Of a DNA stretch of 64,000 bases, positions 11,391-22,549 are shown piece after piece; position 1 is the first letter of the stretch, and each line of letters begins with the position of its first letter. The notes beneath the pieces were generated by a model that ran no database searches, was not told the DNA's origin, and saw only the letters and a list, made by a program, of their open reading frames with translations. This stretch comes from Megascapheus bottae (Eukaryota > Chordata > Mammalia > Rodentia > Geomyidae): contig JANJXV010000004.1 of assembly GCA_024803745.1 (NCBI GenBank), forward strand, positions 54,626,358 through 54,690,357. The letters run 5' to 3'. The position numbers and the translations under genes were made by a program.

Positions 11391-12035
11391 CCAAAAATGG
11401 TTGGGATCTCAGATTACACGCACATATATAATATAATATCTTGCGGATAGGACTTCACTCTAAAGAGAAAGTTCATTTATATTTCATATGTACCTTGTGC
11501 ACATAGCTTGGAGGTCATTTTATTTAATATTTTAATGCATCTATAACATTATATGAGGCTATAGGAAGAATTTTCTCTCTCACCAGAGCACTTAAGAACA
11601 GGATTTCTGAGGATTTTAGATTTTTGAGTTAGAGATTCTTAACCTGCACCTTCCAACCTGTACATTAAACGCAACAAAAAAGAGCTTAAATTTATGTTTT
11701 CCATTCTTTCTCGTTTGTAAATAACAAAGAACAAAAGAAACATAGTGAAACTTACAGGACAATATGCAAGGTAATGCATAAATTTAATGGAATCTACAAT
11801 AGAAAAAGAAATGTTAATTCCTGGTTTAAACAACTGCAAAGGCGTAACAGTGAATGAATCATGTAGTTGGACATAAGACATCTTCCTGAAAGGAATATGG
11901 CTGAATTGACTGAAGTTAGACTAAAGCCTCAAGCTGGCACAAATGACGGCGTTAATGCACTTACCTTGCTTTGTCTTGGGAGGCGTCGGTGTCAAAAAGA
12001 CAGTAAATAGCTCTGGGGTTGTTAATGTCAGTGTC
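11391..12035. other. Unique AT-rich sequence
   Basis: No repeat family or credible reading frame seen. Confidence 0.45.
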
Positions 12036-12037
12036 CT

Positions 12038-12240
12038 CTCTCTTTGTTGCTGTTGGTCATGGGGTTTGAACTCAGGGCCTAGACACTGTCCCCAAGCTCT
12101 TTTGCTCAAGGCTCGTGCTCTATCACTTTGAGCCACAGATCCACTTCTGGTTTTCTGGCAGTTAATTGGAGATAAGAGTCTCACGAACTTTCCTGTCCAG
12201 GATGACTTCAAACTGCAATTCTCAGACCTTAACTTCCTGA
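12038..12240 (-). mobile_element. B1-Geo SINE, reverse
   Basis: Geo half first ('tttgaactcagggcc', 'gctcaaggctcgtgctctatcac'), then the linker 'gttaattggagataagagtctcac' and part of the B1-like half. It stops where a plus-strand Geo module begins at 12241. Confidence 0.83.
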
Positions 12241-12335
12241 TGCCGGAAGTGGTGCTGAGGCTCAAGTGGTAGAGTTCTAGCCTTGAGAAAGTCCAAGGAC
12301 AGTGCTCAAGCCCAGGACTGGCAAAAAATAAAAAA
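12241..12335 (+). mobile_element. Geo-module SINE fragment
   Basis: Right module only: 'ccggaagtggtgctgaggc' through 'caagcccaggactggc' and an A-rich tail. Its sequence matches the young subtype seen at 22 kb, so it is probably a recent 5'-truncated IDL-Geo. Confidence 0.8.
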
Positions 12336-12347
12336 AAGCATCAAAGA

Positions 12348-12562
12348 AGTCAGATGCTGGTGGCTCATGCTGATAATCCTTGGTACTCAGAGGCTGAGAT
12401 CTGAGGATCACAGTTTGAAGTCTGCCTGCGCAGAAATATCCACGACACCCCAACTCCAACTAATCAGTAAAAAACAAGAAGTGGAAGAGGGTCTCAAGTG
12501 GTAAAGCACCAGCTTTTAGCAAAATAGCCAAATGAGAGGACGTGAGCTCTAGTACCAGGATA
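12348..12562 (+). mobile_element. B1-Geo SINE, diverged
   Basis: Starts 'gctggtggctcatgctgataatcc'. The Geo half is eroded ('gtctcaagtggtaaagcacc', 'gagctctagtacc'). Confidence 0.75.
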
Positions 12563-12864
12563 AAAAATAAAGATACAAATAAATAAAACAGACAGTAAAC
12601 AAGAGTTTCTCTGTGTAGATAAGGGCTGTGTTATGGCTCCTCTTATCTGCTATACCAACAACATAGAGTCAGTGCTCCTGGAATAAAGAGGAGTTCTCTG
12701 CTTTTGGCCATTGTGATAATGAGTTTGCTATTGTTATTTTTTTTAAATCATATATATATATATGTTTATATATATGTATATCAGCTGACACCTGCTTTTC
12801 TTACGTGATATCAAAACTTCAAAGAGCAAGAAATGTATTGTGTTGCTATGCAAAAACTCACTTC
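12563..12864. other. Unique sequence with short (TA)n
   Basis: No feature other than an alternating TA run near 12750-12780. Confidence 0.45.
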
Positions 12865-12880
12865 AAGAATGCCCACCTAG

Positions 12881-13106
12881 CTGGATGTGGTGGCTCAAGC
12901 CTGTAATCCTAGCTACTCAGGAGGCTGAGATCTGAGGCTCACAGTTCAAGGTCAGCCTGGGCACAAAAGTCTGTGAGACTCTTATCTCCAACTAACCACT
13001 AGAAAATCAGAAGTGGCCCTGTGGTTCAAATGGTAGAACGATAACCTTGAGCTAAAGAGCTTAGGGACAGCATCCAGGCCATGGGCCCCATAACTGACCC
13101 CCCCAA
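12881..13106 (+). mobile_element. B1-Geo SINE with perfect TSD
   Basis: Full dimer bracketed by exact 16-bp target duplications, 'aagaatgcccacctag' at 12865-12880 and 13107-13122. Confidence 0.94.
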
Positions 13107-13384
13107 AAGAATGCCCACCTAGAGTGCACATCTGCTTTGCATCTGGAGAGTAACCATCATGCCTAGAGAGGGTGGGAGAAGGCATTCTGGAGATGGATGG
13201 TCTCTTACAGGAGATCTGAGGGACTGGAGAATTTTCCCAGAGATGGTGTCATTGTAGAGAAGGGGAGAGAGATGGGGGGCAGTGTTGTGAAGTGAGGATT
13301 CAGATGCACTCATTGCATTAATGGGATTTCATATCTTCCTAAGAGAGGGCTGGACTTTGTATTTTCTCATGAAAGTAATAGATG

Positions 13385-13388
<4 letters not shown>

Positions 13389-13442
<54 letters not shown>

Positions 13443-13450
13443 TGTGTGTT
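13389..13450. repeat. (TG)n microsatellite
   Basis: About 30 TG units with one T interruption. It abuts the 3' end of the reverse SINE that follows. Confidence 0.96.
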
Positions 13451-13668
13451 AATACCAGGGCTTGATTGAACTCAGAACTTCAAGCTCTTGGTTGTCTTTT
13501 TTTGCTCAAGGCTGCTTGAGCCACAGTTCCACTGCTAGTTTTTTTCTTGTTAGATGGTGTTAAGAGTTTCACAGATTTGTCCTTCTGGGGGTTGGCTTTG
13601 AACACAAACCTTTGAGGTTAGTCTTTTGAGTAGCTAGGATAACAGGTGTGAACCACCAATTCCCTGCT
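13451..13668 (-). mobile_element. B1-Geo SINE, reverse
   Basis: Geo half 'ttgaactcagaacttcaagctcttgg', then 'gtcttttgagtagctaggataacagg' from the B1-like half. Moderately diverged. Confidence 0.8.
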
Positions 13669-13806
13669 TATGGGTAGATTTTGAAGGAAGCCAGGCATGG
13701 GGAAAATGTGGTTTGGCTGTAGTTTGAAGAATAACTTGCATCTGTGTAAAGATGGGGAGGGTTTATGGAGAGGAAGAGAGTCAGACAAAAATGGAGAGAG
13801 AAGAGT

Positions 13807-13809
<3 letters not shown>

Positions 13810-13857
<48 letters not shown>
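13810..13857. repeat. (CA)n microsatellite
   Basis: About 24 uninterrupted CA units. Apparent open frames encoding Cys-Val or Thr-His runs here are artefacts of the repeat. Confidence 0.96.
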
Positions 13858-13859
<2 letters not shown>

Positions 13860-13869
13860 CTATCCCTGT

Positions 13870-14570
13870 TTCCAGACTGGAACTGAATATAGAGAAGATA
13901 ATGGATTCAAGAGATCAGAGGGAGGCAAGTGGCTGATGAGATGTGAGGAGCAAAGGAAGACAAAGTCAAGGCTGACTTGGGAATTTCTATTACACAGCAG
14001 GAAATATGTCTGGCTAGGCTTAGAATTAGCAAAGGAGGAGGAGGTGATAGAGGAAGGTAGATTTTTCCCTGCTTAAATTAAGTTTGAGGTGCCGGTGAGA
14101 TATCTGAGCAGCAGAGAAATGTGTAGATGTTTCTGGTGCCTGGGGGAATGTGATTAGGGTAGGGATTGGGGGATTGAAACCATAGGAGGCATGAGATCAA
14201 ATGGGGTGTATGTGTGAGGAAAGGATGTAAGATTAATTCACCATTCACATACAAAAGTGTGGAAGGAAGCTGGAAAATGCAAAGGAACTATAGATTCTGT
14301 TAAAATAGGAACAAGGCATTAAATACTTGGCTCTTCCTATAACTCAAGACAGATATTTACATAAAGGGTCTCTAACATTTTAATGAGAACAGAAAAGGCA
14401 GAGTTGAATAAGCAGGGGGCTGTACCATACTATTTATTTGAAAGACTAAAACCAGTGAAGATTACAGTCCTTCCTAGGTTAATATACAGGTCTAATGCAA
14501 TGCCGATTAAAATCACAGTAAGTAAGCAACTTAGATGGTGAAATTCTTTTTAAAATAATCCATGGGCACA
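13870..14570. other. Unique purine-rich sequence
   Basis: G/A-rich stretch without recognised repeats. The frame at 13765-14076 is mostly microsatellite-derived and shows no family resemblance. Confidence 0.45.
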
Positions 14571-14579
14571 CATATATGT

Positions 14580-14680
14580 GTATGATATATATATGGTATA
14601 TGTTCTATTCTTCCTCATATGTATATATTATATACATATACTATACTATACTATACTATACATACATACATATATATCTT
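14580..14680. repeat. TATA-rich compound microsatellite
   Basis: Alternating TA/TG followed by a pentanucleotide (TATAC)n stretch (about 14638-14660) and (CATA)n. Confidence 0.85.
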
Positions 14681-14864
14681 GAGTTGTAAAAATGTTTTCA
14701 TAACAATATCTCATCCAATTCTCACAAAGATTCTTGGTATTAGATATGTTCACTTACTAATTCATAGTTTAATGTGACCAGAAGTTCACTCTTCTTGGCT
14801 AAGTTTTATTTTATGCTGCTATTTCAATATTCACCTTTAACTTCATATTTATCTCAAGTATCTT

Positions 14865-15090
14865 TTTTTCTTTTTGTGTAATGGTCCTGAGGCTTGAACT
14901 CAGGGCTGGGGAACTATCCCTGAGTTTCTTTGGTTCAAGGCTAGCACTCTACCATTTGAGCCACAGCACTACCGCTGGCCTTTTCTGAGTGATATATTGA
15001 AGATAAGAGTCTCATGGACTTTTCTGCTTGGGCTGGCTTCAAATGTTGATCTTCAGAGCTCAGCCTCCTGAAGAGTTAGCATTATAGAAA
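14865..15090 (-). mobile_element. B1-Geo SINE, reverse
   Basis: 'cttgaactcagggctggg', 'ctctaccatttgagccacagcac', then 'ctcagcctcctgaagagttag' from the left half. T-rich end on the left is the reverse of its A tail. Confidence 0.85.
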
Positions 15091-15570
15091 TATTTTCATT
15101 TTTAAGGATAATAATATTGTTTATTACACTCTAGTGAATATCTCTCTGGAGTACTTCTAGAATCTACCATGGTCTTACAGTAAGGAGTAAGTAAGCAAAC
15201 AGAATTCTCATTGTGGAATGTTAAATATGGAAACTGGAGATCATACTTTTCTTCCCATCTTTACCTAATACAAAGTAACTAATTTCTCCCTTGTAACCAG
15301 TCAGGAAGAGGACTACTTTCAGATAAGACAATCTTCCCCCAAATTCCATCCACAGCTACACTATTCCAGTTTCAGGTGCTGGTTGGTTTAATACTTGGTG
15401 CTTCTACTTGGTGAAAACTGCTTATTCATAAGACCAAAACTATCCAATAAAACCTAGCTCTCCAATCCTCTTTTCTAACTATTCTACTTTATTCTTCTCT
15501 ATGAAGTATAGGTAATTAATTAATTAATATTATTCATTATCATTCTAGGTAATTGATGTGACATTGTATG
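15091..15570. other. Unique sequence
   Basis: Nothing recognised beyond a short (TTAA)n at about 15513-15528. Confidence 0.4.
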
Positions 15571-15571
15571 T

Positions 15572-15655
15572 CATCTGTTCTTTTGTCCCTGGTTTACTTC
15601 ACTGAGCACACCTCCATGGTTCATCCATGTTGCAGCATGTGTCCAAATTTCTTCA
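15572..15655 (-). mobile_element. Ancient L1 3' fragment
   Basis: Reads like the reverse complement of the L1 ORF2 C-terminal region ('tttacttcactgagcacacc', 'ggttcatccatgttgcagca'). Confidence 0.6.
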
Positions 15656-15692
15656 CCCCTCCCTCCTCCTCCTCCTCCTTCTCCTTTCCTCC
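15656..15692. repeat. (CTC)n pyrimidine tract
   Basis: CTC/CTT-rich run between an old L1 fragment and an eroded SINE remnant at 15695-15780. Confidence 0.8.
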
Positions 15693-15694
15693 TT

Positions 15695-15780
15695 CTGTCC
15701 TGGGGGTTGAATTAAGGACCTGACTGCAGTCTCTGAGCTTTTTAATAGAAGGCTTTAATGCTCCATTGCACGGAGTTATC
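15695..15780 (-). mobile_element. Eroded Geo-module remnant
   Basis: 'tcctgggggttgaattaagg' followed by 'ctgcagtctctgagc' fits the reverse Geo 3' half; the rest is lost. Confidence 0.45.
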
Positions 15781-16190
15781 TGACTTATTATGTAAGATTA
15801 CTTGTAAGGTTTGTAATACATTGGCAATCAGATAAAAACACGAAAGTTTTTGTTTTATGAACTATTGAACAGTGAATTTTGTTTCTTAGGAAAATTGTTG
15901 ATAAATTATAAGTCATGTAAGAACTAGTGGAAATTTATCATCCACTGCAGGAGAGTGCACTAATATTGACCATATGAAAATCAGAAGACATAAATCTCCT
16001 GAAGAAGTGCCGGTATTTAGTTACATAATTTATTCTATTTTATTTATCAGTAATTTTAGTACAGTTCTTGAAAAATAATTACTTAGTTAACATGTGCAGA
16101 TAACGAGAGTGTGTTATATATCCATGGGGAAGAAGGGGGTGGGGAGGGAGGGTGACTTTTGACTTACATCTAATCACTGTGGTAAATCAA
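15781..16190. other. Unique AT-rich sequence
   Basis: Nothing recognised, apart from a G-rich patch at 16131-16153. Confidence 0.45.
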
Positions 16191-16191
16191 T

Positions 16192-16192
<1 letters not shown>

Positions 16193-16242
<50 letters not shown>

Positions 16243-16255
16243 GTCTGTCTATCTT
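16193..16255. repeat. (CTAT)n tetranucleotide microsatellite
   Basis: About 14 CTAT units and a few CTGT units. It adjoins the 3' end of a reverse SINE. Confidence 0.96.
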
Positions 16256-16256
16256 T

Positions 16257-16683
16257 GTGCCAGTCCTGGGGATTAAATTCAGGGTCTAGGCACCATCCCT
16301 CCGCTTTTTTGATCCAGGCTAGTATTCTACCACTTGAGTCACAGCTCTACTTCTGGCTTTCTGGTGGTTAACTGGAGATAAGAGTGTCATGGACTGGTGC
16401 TGGGAATGTGGCTTAGTGGTAGAGTGCTTGCCTAGCATACACGGAGCCCTGAGGTCGATTCCTCAGTTCTACATAAACAGAAAAAGCTGGGTTCAAGTAG
16501 TTGGAGTGCTAGCTTTGAGTAAAAGAAGCTCAGGGACAGTGCCCGTGCCCTGAATTCAAGCCCCAGAACTGGAAAAAAGATGTCATGCACTTTCCTCCAT
16601 GAGCTCACTTTTAATAGCGATCCTCAGATCCCAGTCTCCTGAGTAGCTAGGATAGTAGGCCCGAGCCACCAGTGTCTGGCAAT
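16257..16683 (-). mobile_element. B1-Geo SINE split by another SINE
   Basis: Geo half and linker occupy 16257-16395, the B1-like half resumes at about 16592 ('ctcctgagtagctagg') and ends near 'ccaccagtgtctggc'. The interruption is a plus-strand IDL-Geo. Confidence 0.9.
16396..16575 (+). mobile_element. IDL-Geo SINE nested in B1-Geo
   Basis: 'gtggcttagtggtagagtgc', 'gaggtcgattcctcag', then a Geo half lacking part of its A-box region. Target duplications at 16380-16395 and 16576-16591 agree at 14 of 16 bases and are made of the host SINE. Confidence 0.9.
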
Positions 16684-16877
16684 CTCAAGTAGATGCTTTC
16701 TTATATATTTCTGAAGAAAATGTGGTAAATTTCAGTGATAGATTTTTCTTCCTAAGGATGTCTTGATCACTGTGATGGTTGGGATATATCCTCTCTAACA
16801 AGTTGACACTTCCCCATCAAAGATAAGGTTTTATGTTTCTGTCCAATTTCCTTCTCACCATTTACTCTTTTTTATTT

Positions 16878-17069
16878 TTGCCAGTCCTGGGGCTTGAACT
16901 TAGGGCCTGGGCACTGTCCCTGGACAATTTTTGTTCAAGGTTTGAGCTCTGTCACTTAAGCCACAGCACCATGACTGGCTTTTTCTGTGTATTTGATACC
17001 TAGGAATTGAATCCAGGTCATTGTGCATGCTAGGCAAGTTTTCTGCCATTAGGCTACGCTCCTGGCCTC
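16878..17069 (-). mobile_element. IDL-Geo SINE, reverse
   Basis: 'gccagtcctggggcttgaac' through 'cttaagccacagcaccatgac' (Geo), then 'gaattgaatccaggtc' and 'gctaggcaag' (IDL). Confidence 0.88.
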
Positions 17070-17504
17070 AGATGAAGATGGCTCCCAGACTTCTAATCAC
17101 CTACTCTGAGACCAGCTTCTTTGCCACGACCTGCTCACACTGAAGATTTATAAGCAATGTACATGTTGTCAGTGTTTTACATTTCTAAATGTTGGAGTAA
17201 TGTGTTGCTTGGTCATAGGAAGTTGAACAGGTACAGTGATACTCACTTTGGATTCATGTCATTGGATGCTTCGTGTAGCAAGGTTATGAATCTAGTATAA
17301 GATTGAAAGGCCAGCCCTAGTTTTTTGCACCCATGCAAGTAAGTGGAATATTATCATGGTTCTAAATTCTGAGAACCGAATTTTCATCTTATTCATCCAA
17401 TGCTTATTCCTAAACTCTATTCTGTAGGGGATAGGCCTTGCTGAAACAATCTACTCCAAAGTTTCAATCATATAAGCAGTTAGCATTGGGGAATTATTGT
17501 GAAC
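17070..17504. other. Unique sequence
   Basis: No repeat or coding signal recognised. Confidence 0.45.
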
Positions 17505-17690
17505 ATACCATATATTTTATCTATACTAATTCCAGTCCTTACAATAACTCTCCAACAATAAATAGTATTAGCCCTATTGACAAATAGCAAAAGAAGGCTC
17601 AGAGAAGTGAAGAAGTTGTTTAAAATCACAGAAGCAGAAGGAAGCAATGCTTTTCAAATGTCAGAGTCCAGGTCCTAAGAGTCACACTGG
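17505..17690 (+). mobile_element. MIR SINE (ancient)
   Basis: MIR-like order: 'ttacaataactctcc', 'attagccctattgaca', 'ggctcagagaagtgaag', 'aaaatcacagaagcag', 'gtcagagtccaggtcc'. Confidence 0.75.
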
Positions 17691-18194
17691 AATCCTGCTT
17701 TGACTCCAACCCCTTGGCTGGGTTCTGTTAATGTGGTCATGGTCTTCCTGCTTTTGCTTCTAAAGGTTGTGTCTTCCTAGGATGTCTGGACTGCTCTACC
17801 TGTCAATAATCGGGTCACCTTTGCAGGGTCCCTCCGGCCATTCGTGTAGCTGGGTTCTGCACATGTTCATTGCTTCAGCTCTCCAGTGCTTACACTGATC
17901 TCAGCCCAGTAGAAGAAGCCAAGACTTTACAGAAGAAGGAACTTGGACACAACTACACACAATACAAGGCAATACAAGCTGACTGGAATGTTAAATAAGA
18001 AGCAGCAGTGACAGCGTCATCCCAAATCTCTACAAAATCTGAAAGCAAACAATACCATGTTTGTCCTACATGAAGATCAAATAAACTTCTCTCTATTAAG
18101 GAAAGAAAAATATGTAAATGAAGCAAATGCATTTGATTATGGCAATATTAAAATCAAGAAGAGGAAAAAATACTTACGGGAAGCATTTGAATTG
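17691..18194. other. Unique sequence
   Basis: No credible exon. Possibly contains eroded LINE sequence towards 18100. Confidence 0.4.
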
Positions 18195-18526
18195 AGTCCT
18201 TCTTAGAAATGATGGCAACCCAAGGTGGTGGAATGATATATTCAAGGTGCTGTAAGGAAAAATGATCAATGAAGGTATCGGTGTCAAATACATAATCCTT
18301 CAAAAATAGACATGAAATAAAAACATTCCCAGATTACCCCAAGTGAGAGGATATGTTGTTGGACAACCTAACAGAAAATACTTACATGAGAAAGTTCAAT
18401 GGGGATGAAATTCCACCAGCTGGTAACTTAAATCTATAGGAGCATGTTCTTCATTGAATGTTAAGTATATGAGTAATGATATTTTTTCTCTACTTATCTC
18501 TTGTTTTAAAAAAATATTCAGTTGTG

Positions 18527-18732
18527 GCTGGGTGCTGGTGGCTCATGCCTGCAATCCTAGCTACTCAGGAGACTGAGATATGAGGATCACTGTTCAAAGC
18601 TAGCCTGAGCATGAAAGTGTGAGACTCTTATCTCCAATTAATCACCAAAAAACCAGAAGTGGAGCTGTGGCTCCAATGGTAGGGTGGTAGCCTTGAGATG
18701 AAGAGGTCAGGGACAACACCCAGGTCCAGTAT
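18527..18732 (+). mobile_element. B1-Geo SINE
   Basis: 'ggctgggtgctggtggctca' start; the Geo half runs to 'gacaacacccaggtcc' and lacks the final B-box. Confidence 0.85.
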
Positions 18733-18987
18733 ACTTATAGATAAAATCATATACACATATGATACATTATACATAACTATATAAGTATATATTATCCATA
18801 TGATAATACAGAATACACGTGATAACAATAGAATGAAGGAGAGAGAAAATGGAGCCATATTGAAAGAGTTAAAATTCAATCATTTCTAATCTGAAGTCAA
18901 TTATGGTGAATTAAGTGTATGCTCATTGTAATCCCTAAAACAACCTTTAAGAAAATAACTAAAAATGTATAAGTCAAAACAATAGGC

Positions 18988-19142
18988 CATGAGACTCTTA
19001 TCTTCTGTTAACTACCAAAAAAGCTGGTAGTAGAGCTTTGGATCCAGTGTTACAGTGCTAGCCTTGAGCAAAAAAAGTTCAGGGACACTGTCCAGGCCCT
19101 GAGCTGAAGCCCCAGGACCAGTGCCAAAACAAACAAACAAAT
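18988..19142 (+). mobile_element. Geo-module SINE fragment
   Basis: Begins in the linker ('catgagactcttatc') and runs through the Geo half to 'gaagccccaggaccag' and a (CAAA)n tail. The B1-like half is missing (5' truncation). Confidence 0.78.
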
Positions 19143-19247
19143 AGAAAGGAGAAACAACAAAAACATGAGGCATATAGAAACAATGGGCTATCAGTGATTG
19201 ATGAAATGAGAATGGATTAAATACTTCTTTTTTTTTTTTAAGTCCCT

Positions 19248-19510
19248 GAAGGCAGGCCCCAGTGGCTCACACCTGTAATCCTAGCTACTCAGGAGGCTGA
19301 GATCCAAGGATCATGGTTCAAAGCCAGACCAGGCAGAAAAGTCTATGGGACACTTACCTCAAATTAAAAATCTTACCTCACCCTTACCTTCCATCAAAAA
19401 GCTGGAAGTGGAGCAGTGGCTCAAGTGATAAAGAACCAGTCTTGAATGAAAAAGCCAAGGGACAGCATCCAGGCCCTAAGTTTAAGTGCAGTACTGGAAC
19501 AACAAAAACC
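19248..19510 (+). mobile_element. B1-Geo SINE
   Basis: 'cagtggctcacacctgtaatcc', an extended linker near 19350-19395, then the Geo half. Confidence 0.85.
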
Positions 19511-19645
19511 ACTGAGCATTAAGTTCTGGAGCAACCACTGAATGCAGCTTAGGTGACTATTTTCTTATTTCTAAGTATCAGGTTGTTTATGACAATTTGC
19601 TAGTACAAATAACATCATTGTGAATATATATATCCATATATATAC

Positions 19646-19800
19646 ATATTTTTTTTTGCCAGTCCTGGGGCATGAACTCAGGTCATGGGCACTGTCCTTG
19701 GGCTTTCTTAAGGCTAGTGCTCTACCATTTGAGCCACAGCACCACTTCTGGCTTCGTGCATGCTAAGCAAGCATTCCACCACTGGGTCACTCTTCTGGCC
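19646..19800 (-). mobile_element. IDL-Geo SINE, internally deleted
   Basis: Geo half complete ('gccagtcctggggcatgaac'); the IDL half is shortened, jumping from 'cacttctggc' to 'ttcgtgcatgctaagc'. Confidence 0.82.
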
Positions 19801-20290
19801 CCACTGTGAATATTTTATACATGATATTTGTTTTTGTTAGTGCTTGCTTGCAGGAAATTTCATAGCATGGAATTAATGGAATCAGAGCTTTATAATTTGA
19901 CACATGCTGATGTGTTACTCTCCTAAAAATGTAAAAATATTTCTAAACAGAACCATTACCAACATTTATAATTGCTTGAATCAATGGATAATGATAATCT
20001 GAAGTTGGTTAAATTGGCGTTTGTTTCACTGCTATTGAGGCAAATAGTTCTATCCCTAAAATTGTTCTCTTATTTTTTATTTGTACATTTATTATGTTTT
20101 ATGTGCAAATTGCTTGCTCAGCCATTTATTGAGTGGAATATGGGTATTTCTCTTTTTTTAAATTGTAGTGATGAAAGTAGCTTGACTTTAAAATCTTTTA
20201 TTTTCCTGTAATAGCTAAATCAAAAATTAAATTAGCTTAATGGTATTAAATTCTTGTGATTGGGGATAATTAAGAAGTGATTTTGCTGGC
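19801..20290. other. Unique AT-rich sequence
   Basis: A 79-codon open frame at 19972-20211 is hydrophobic by composition only (T-rich) and has no support. Confidence 0.45.
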
Positions 20291-20292
20291 AC

Positions 20293-20550
20293 ATGAGCCA
20301 CTTGTTGGCTCATGGCTGTAATCCTAGCTACTCAGGAGGCTGTTATCCGAGGATCATGGTTAGAAAACAGCCTGGGTAAGAAAGTCCAAGAAAGTCCGTG
20401 AGACTATTATCTCCAATTAACCTCCAAAAGCTGGAAGTGGAGCTGTGGCTCAAAGGGTAGAGATCATCAGTCCTGAGAAAAAAATCTAAGGGTTCGCTCA
20501 CAAGCCCAGGACCTGAGTTCAAATCCCAGGACTGGCAGAAAACAAATCAC
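20293..20550 (+). mobile_element. B1-Geo SINE
   Basis: 'ttggctcatggctgtaatcc' through 'gagttcaaatcccaggactggc'. A short direct repeat ('aagaaagtcc') sits in the linker. Confidence 0.85.
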
Positions 20551-21555
20551 GCAAAAAGTGATTCTGAAGAAAACTGGCTAAGAAGTGGTAAGTGGTTGCA
20601 CATTCTTTGGGACTTTACCTTAGCTCGCAGGCGCAGGCGTGATGATCTCTTTCTGAGAACTCTGCCCTGCAGCTTCCGGTCTGCCCTGCGGGCTCTGAGA
20701 GGGACTACACAGTGGCTGACAGAGCAAAGAGGCTGTAGAGGCTGCAGAGGCTTAGGTGCAGGAAAGGCTTAGCTGAGCTGGAAATAATCGATTCATCAGG
20801 GCAGTTTTAGTGCCAAAGCATTAAAAATAACATGATGATAATGCAGATTAGTAGATTTGGTATTCTGCATGGATCCTGAAATAGATGACACTTGGGTCAA
20901 ATGAGGATTTCTGAGCTTCTAAGTAGTGGGAGAGAAATTTGTTTTATGCCTACATTTTCCTTTTCCCCCTGAAGATTTTATGCAGAGCTGTGACATTGAC
21001 TATAGAAAAGGTGCCCAGTGTGTCATGTGTGTCATGTCAGACTTCATGGAAAAGGATCCATGATACAGGAGTCTCAGAGTTTAAGGTTCACCTTACCTGA
21101 GGACTAGCTCTACCATTTCCCTGTGCATTATTCCAAACACCCCCTGCAGACACTTCCCTGAAGAGAACTACCAAAATTTAAATTCTACTGATGAGAAGTA
21201 GATAATTCTCAGATGTCACGAATCCTGCGGCATGGTAGCAGATCATTGAAAATCAGCAAGGGTTTGAAATGAATGATAATCCAAAACCACTAGGTGCAAG
21301 GTCTTTTGATAATCAGTAAAGATACAAGATAAAACATGAGCTTGCCCTTGAGTGATGTTTAAGTCTGTTCTTGCTGTTACAACAAAATACCCAAGACAGC
21401 AGCATTTATAAACCAAGTTGATTCATATAGTTTTTGAGACTGGGGAGTCCAGACAAGGCGCTGAGAGATTTGATGTGTGGTGATTTGATGTTTGCTTCTT
21501 AGATGGGATTTCTTGCTACATCCTTATACAGTGGAAGGAACAGGAAGACTCTTGT
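20551..21555. other. Unique sequence with a GC-rich patch
   Basis: 20625-20760 is locally GC-richer with several CpG sites ('ctcgcaggcgcaggcgtg'). No frame or splice-flanked exon follows. It could be an old retrocopy edge or a small regulatory block; I cannot tell. Confidence 0.4.
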
Positions 21556-21557
21556 TT

Positions 21558-21560
<3 letters not shown>

Positions 21561-21637
<77 letters not shown>
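21561..21637. repeat. (CT)n microsatellite
   Basis: About 38 CT units with one G near the end. The Arg-Glu reading on the other strand is an artefact. Confidence 0.96.
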
Positions 21638-22120
21638 AGAAGTGCTCTATCACTGATCCCCTCTTGTGAGGTTTTTCCAGGAGAACAGCACCCCATTAAT
21701 ATCCCCACAATACAGACAACATTTCCACATACAATTTGGAGACACATAAACATTCAAGCTATATCAAATGGTTCATTCTAGCATCTTTCTATCTGAGAAA
21801 TACTGCACCTATTTTCATAGACATTTGGGAGACAGTATGGTCACTTTCTACTTGCCCCCAATACAGAATTTTTAGGAAATAATTAAAAAATGAAAATGTC
21901 AGGCGAAGCATGTCAATACAGCACATGCGCACTGTTTCTACTCCAGGGGAGGACCCTTCCCTGACAAAATTAAAATGAAAAATGATCATGGTGAGGCGGG
22001 AACCCAGGGCTAGGATGTACAACCATGATCCACTCAATGGTTTTTACTGGCACATCTCTTTTCCAGATTTCCCAGTATCTATGAGACTGCCCAAGACAGA
22101 CTGCAAGAAGAACTTATGCA
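21638..22120. other. Unique sequence
   Basis: No repeat or gene recognised. Confidence 0.45.
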
Positions 22121-22135
22121 AGAAGGTTAAGGGTG

Positions 22136-22335
22136 GGCCGGGAGTTTGGCCTAGTGGTTAAAGTGCTTGCCTAGCATGCACGAAGACCCGGGTTCGATTC
22201 CTTGGTACCACATATATAGAAAAAAGCCGGAAGTGGTGCTGAGGCTCAAGTGGTAGAGCTCTAGCCTTGAGAAAGTCCAAGGACAGTGCTCAGGCCATGA
22301 GCTCAAGCCCAGGACTGGCAAAAAAAAAAAAAAGA
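22136..22335 (+). mobile_element. IDL-Geo SINE, first of a pair
   Basis: Near-consensus copy: A-box 'tggcctagtgg', B-box 'gggttcgattcc', Geo half 'gtggtagagctctagcc' and 'caagcccaggactggc', clean A tail. Low divergence from the next copy suggests a recent subfamily. Target duplication 'gaaggttaagggtg' precedes it (22122-22135) but recurs only after the second copy (22550-22563). Confidence 0.93.
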
Positions 22336-22351
22336 GTCTCAGATTCTTTGG

Positions 22352-22549
22352 CCAGGAGTTTGGCCTAGTGGTTAAAGTGCTTGCCTAGCATGCACGAAGA
22401 CCCGGGTTCGATTCCTTGGTACCACATACATACAAAAAAGCCAGAAGTGGTGCTGAGGCTCAAGTGGTAGAGCTCTAGCCTTGAGAAAGTCCAAGGACAG
22501 TGCTCAGGCCCTGAGCTCAAGCCCAGGACTGGCAAAAAAAAAAAAAAAG
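22352..22549 (+). mobile_element. IDL-Geo SINE, second of a pair
   Basis: Differs from the first copy by only a handful of bases over about 185. It is separated from it by a short non-SINE linker ('gagtctcagattctttg'). Confidence 0.93.

Larger units (their letters stand above)
18195..19235 (+). mobile_element. Ancient LINE-1, broken up
   Basis: Segments outside the inserted SINEs read like one old mammalian L1: 'tccttcaaaaatagacatg' with 'aaataaaaacattcccagat' (18295-18340), 'gtaatccctaaaacaacc' with 'aagaaaataactaaaaatg' (18930-18970), and 'acatgaggcatatagaaac' (19160-19185). SINEs at 18527 and 18988 interrupt it. Confidence 0.6.

Noticed and set aside
13618..14076. Open frames rich in Cys-Val or Thr-His
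   Set aside because: They are translations of the (CA)n/(TG)n microsatellite; the same applies at 27531-27584, 31697-31891 and 46734-46947.
20625..20760. CpG-island promoter
   Set aside because: The GC-rich patch is only about 130 bp with few CpGs and no adjoining exon; too small to call.
21499..21753. Arg-Glu repeat frame on the minus strand
   Set aside because: Artefact of the (CT)n tract.
22140..22215. A tRNA gene (Ala-like) on the plus strand
   Set aside because: A and B boxes are present, but this is the IDL half of a SINE followed by the Geo module and an A tail; many copies exist. The same holds for the other IDL elements.
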